NCBI GenBank assembly: GCA_035624425.1 | Contig: DASPRN010000137.1 | Span: forward strand, 1-9,397 | Reading direction: 5' to 3' | DNA: 9,397 bases | From: AC-32 sp035624425 | GTDB lineage: Bacteria > Actinomycetota > Thermoleophilia > Gaiellales > Gaiellaceae | Shown: positions 7,856 to 9,397 of the stretch, in pieces | Position numbering within the stretch: the first letter of the stretch is position 1 | Layout: each line of letters opens with the position of its first letter | The notes under the pieces: generated by a model | Database searches by the model: none | The model's input: the letters and a program-made list of their open reading frames with translations, nothing else | What the model was told of the DNA's origin: nothing | Translations under genes and position numbers: made by a program

Positions 7856-8458
7856 GTGGCCGCGACCGCCCGGCCCGCGCCGGCCGACGAGCTCGTCTGG
7901 CTGAAACGGGCCGTGCTCGTGCTCGTGGCGCCCCGCATGGTCCTGGCCGGGATCCGCGACGACTCGGACGATGCCGCCAAGGCCCGCAGCGAGGCGGTGC
8001 TCGCGCTGGTGATCCTGGCCGGCATCGCGTCCGTCCTCTGGTCGCCGGTCGGCGGCCGGGTGATGGACGTCAACGGCGTTCACGCCCAGGACGCCCTCGA
8101 CGTCGCAGTGTGGGCGTTCATCGGCGGCCTCCTCTACGGCGCCGTTCTGTACTTCGGGGGCGGCCTGCTCCTCTATCTGTTCACGTGCATCGTCGGTGGG
8201 ATCACGTACCGCCAGGTTCGGCACGTCCTCGCCTTCGCGTCCGCGCCGATCGCCCTCTCGCTGTTGCTTGTCTGGCCGGTTCGGATTGCCGTCTACGGCG
8301 AGGACGTCTTCCGGAGCGGCGGCTCCGACCGCGGCGCGGGCAACTGGGTGTTCGCCGGCCTCGCGCTCGCGCTCCTCGCCTGGTCTGTGGTGCTGCTCGC
8401 TCTCGGCCTCCGCATCGTCCTCTCGAACCCCTCGAGCTCCTCCGCCGGCATCTCGTAG
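7856..8458 (+). CDS. Yip1-like multi-pass membrane protein
   Basis: A 200-residue polytopic protein resembling the bacterial Yip1 (PF04893) family. The N-terminal part has LKRAVLVLVAPRMVLAGIRDDSDDAAKARSEAVLALVI, the usual short amphipathic segment followed by TM1 (about 46-62). Then comes a Gly-rich double helix (about 84-116), HVLAFASAPIALSLLLVWPVRIAVYG (about 123-147), and a final helix WVFAGLALALLAWSVVLLALGLRI (about 163-190), making about five spans. In bacteria the family's function is unknown. GTG at 7856 lies one base after the uvrA stop, with no Shine-Dalgarno, so expression probably depends on coupling to uvrA, which would place it under the same SOS promoter. The last 166 bp overlap the antiparallel panB gene; the final helix, encoded there, looks like genuine membrane sequence. 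Confidence 0.8.
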   Translation: MAATARPAPADELVWLKRAVLVLVAPRMVLAGIRDDSDDAAKARSEAVLALVILAGIASVLWSPVGGRVMDVNGVHAQDALDVAVWAFIGGLLYGAVLYFGGGLLLYLFTCIVGGITYRQVRHVLAFASAPIALSLLLVWPVRIAVYGEDVFRSGGSDRGAGNWVFAGLALALLAWSVVLLALGLRIVLSNPSSSSAGIS

Positions 8459-9264
8459 GTGTGTTGCTCCTCCGGGAAGGCGCCGGTGCGGACGTCGTGC
8501 GCGTACGCCTCGAGCGCGTCGCGGATCTCGCGCGAGAGGTTCGCGTAGCGCTTGACGAAGCGGGGGAGATGCCCCTCGCTCAGGCCCAGCAGGTCGTGGT
8601 AGACGAGCACCTGGCCGTCGCAATCGGGGCCGGCGCCGATGCCGATGGTCGGCACCTCGAGGCGGCGCGTGATCTCGGCCGCGACCGGAGAGGGGACGGC
8701 CTCGAGCACGACCGCGAAGCAGCCGGCCTGCTCGAGCGCCAGCGCGTCGTCCACCAGTCGCTCTGCCGCCGACGCCGTCTTGCCCTGCGTCCTGAAGCCG
8801 CCGAGCATGGTCGCCGACTGCGGCGTCAGGCCGACGTGGCCCATCACCGGGATCCCGGCGCCGACGATCGTCCGCACGCGCGACAGCGACGGCCCTGCGC
8901 CTTCGAGCTTGACCGCGTCGGCGCCGGCCTCCTTGAAGAAGCGGATCGCGTTCTCGACCGCGGCTTCGTCGGAGACCTGGTACGAGCCGAAAGGCATGTC
9001 GCCGACCACGATCGGCCGCCGCGCAGCCCGCACGACCGTCCGTGTCAGGAAGAGCATCTCTTCCATCGTCACGGGCACCGTCGTGCCCTCGTAGCCGAGC
9101 ACCACCATCGCGGCCGTGTCGCCGACCAGCACGATGTCGATCCCGGCGTCCTCGGCGAAGCGCGCTCCGGGCGCGTCGTACGCGGTGACCATCACGATCT
9201 TCTCGCCGTTCACCTTCATCTCGGCGAGCCGCGGCAGCGGCAGCTTGCCCTTGGGAACGCTCAT
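8293..9264 (-). CDS. panB: 3-methyl-2-oxobutanoate hydroxymethyltransferase (PanB)
   Basis: PanB transfers a hydroxymethyl group from 5,10-methylene-THF to alpha-ketoisovalerate, giving ketopantoate, the first committed step to pantothenate and CoA. Family motifs: MVTAYDAPGARFAEDAGIDIVLVGDT with metal ligand D49, VGDMPFGSY with D89, AVKLEGA with E121, MGHVGLTPQS at 141-150, VVLEAVP with the catalytic E189, and PTIGIGAG. The family usually ends near 265-280 residues; here recognisable sequence ends at about F280 (PAEELEGF), and 43 further residues rich in Ser, Arg, Pro and Ala follow. That tail is antisense to the Yip1-like gene and is probably not functional. The ATG is preceded by a good ribosome binding site (GGAAGGAG, about 8 nt away). 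The start overlaps the panC stop as ATGA, so panC-panB form a translationally coupled operon. Confidence 0.97.
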   Translation of the reverse strand: MSVPKGKLPLPRLAEMKVNGEKIVMVTAYDAPGARFAEDAGIDIVLVGDTAAMVVLGYEGTTVPVTMEEMLFLTRTVVRAARRPIVVGDMPFGSYQVSDEAAVENAIRFFKEAGADAVKLEGAGPSLSRVRTIVGAGIPVMGHVGLTPQSATMLGGFRTQGKTASAAERLVDDALALEQAGCFAVVLEAVPSPVAAEITRRLEVPTIGIGAGPDCDGQVLVYHDLLGLSEGHLPRFVKRYANLSREIRDALEAYAHDVRTGAFPEEQHTYEMPAEELEGFERTMRRPRASSTTDQARSASARPANTQLPAPRSEPPLRKTSSP

Positions 9265-9397
9265 GCGCTTTCTCCTTCCAGGACGACGTTGTCGATCAGT
9301 CGAGTCGATCCGACGCGAACCGCGGCGGCCAGCACCCGCGGCTCGAAGTCGGCCTCCTCGAAGTAGTCGACCGCGAGGCCGTCGAGGGCGCCGGGAT
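9261..9397 (-). CDS. panC: Pantothenate synthetase (PanC), 3' part
   Basis: The last 44 codons of PanC, which condenses pantoate with beta-alanine at the cost of ATP, downstream of PanB in the same pathway. The visible C-terminal sequence, LAVDYFEEADFEPRVLAAAVRVGSTRLIDNVVLEGESA, has the family end pattern: the DYFE strand, then LAAAVRVG-TRLIDN. The usual DPETL-P segment after DYFE is shortened to EADFEP. The nucleotide-binding HIGH-type motif and the KMSK-like loop are outside the window. The stop TGA overlaps the panB ATG by two bases, and the panB ribosome binding site lies inside the last codons, so panB is translated from the panC message. panC was too short here to be judged for other oddities. 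Confidence 0.9.
   Translation of the reverse strand, partial: PGALDGLAVDYFEEADFEPRVLAAAVRVGSTRLIDNVVLEGESA

Noticed and set aside
8110..9366. 418-codon plus-strand frame over panB
   Set aside because: Antisense to panB, which has all catalytic residues; the His/Arg/Asp-rich product is typical of reverse reading.

Overview
The window is GC-rich, densely packed bacterial chromosome that looks actinobacterial. Points in favour are the GAAC-N4-GTTC type LexA operator in front of uvrA, several genes with a TANNNT -10 hexamer only 7-9 nt before the start codon (leaderless style), frequent GTG/TTG starts, and an actinobacterial UvrA variant with a CxxH zinc-knuckle half. My best guess is a Thermoleophilia-like lineage (Gaiellales/Solirubrobacterales). 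That placement is inference and no taxonomic marker in the window proves it.

Layout, left to right. 1-824: 3' part of uvrB (+). 840-1124: small GlsB/YeaQ-type membrane protein (+). 1090-1926: calcineurin-like metallophosphoesterase (-), overlapping the previous gene tail to tail. 1926-1955: a 28-bp divergent gap with two -10 elements back to back. 1955-2194: unrecognised 79-aa single-TM protein (+). 2195-2354: intergenic stretch with two strong hairpins and an imperfect 47-bp repeat of the 3' end of the 79-aa gene. 2355-4407: a three-gene overlapping operon (PH-like membrane protein, ABC ATPase, ABC-2 permease). 4408-4538: short intergenic with a REP- or terminator-like palindrome. 4539-~4958: a REP-associated tyrosine (Y1/HUH) transposase that has no stop codon of its own. 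4974-5019: LexA box and sigma-70-like promoter. 5020-7854: complete uvrA (+). 7856-8458: Yip1-like membrane protein (+). 8293-9264 and 9261-9397: panB and the 3' end of panC (-), coupled by an ATGA overlap; panB runs 166 bp into the opposing Yip1-like gene.

Functional themes: (i) nucleotide excision repair, with uvrB and uvrA about 4.2 kb apart on one strand and uvrA carrying what reads as its own SOS-controlled promoter; (ii) a small ABC export module coupled to a PH-like membrane protein; (iii) pantothenate/CoA biosynthesis (panC-panB). I see no CRISPR array, tRNA or rRNA, and no evident defence system. The less ordinary material is regulatory and mobile: the SOS operator overlapping the uvrA -35, the stop-less transposase beside it, the tandem hairpin element, and the repeated leaderless promoter pattern. 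No stretch longer than 300 bases lacks a gene.
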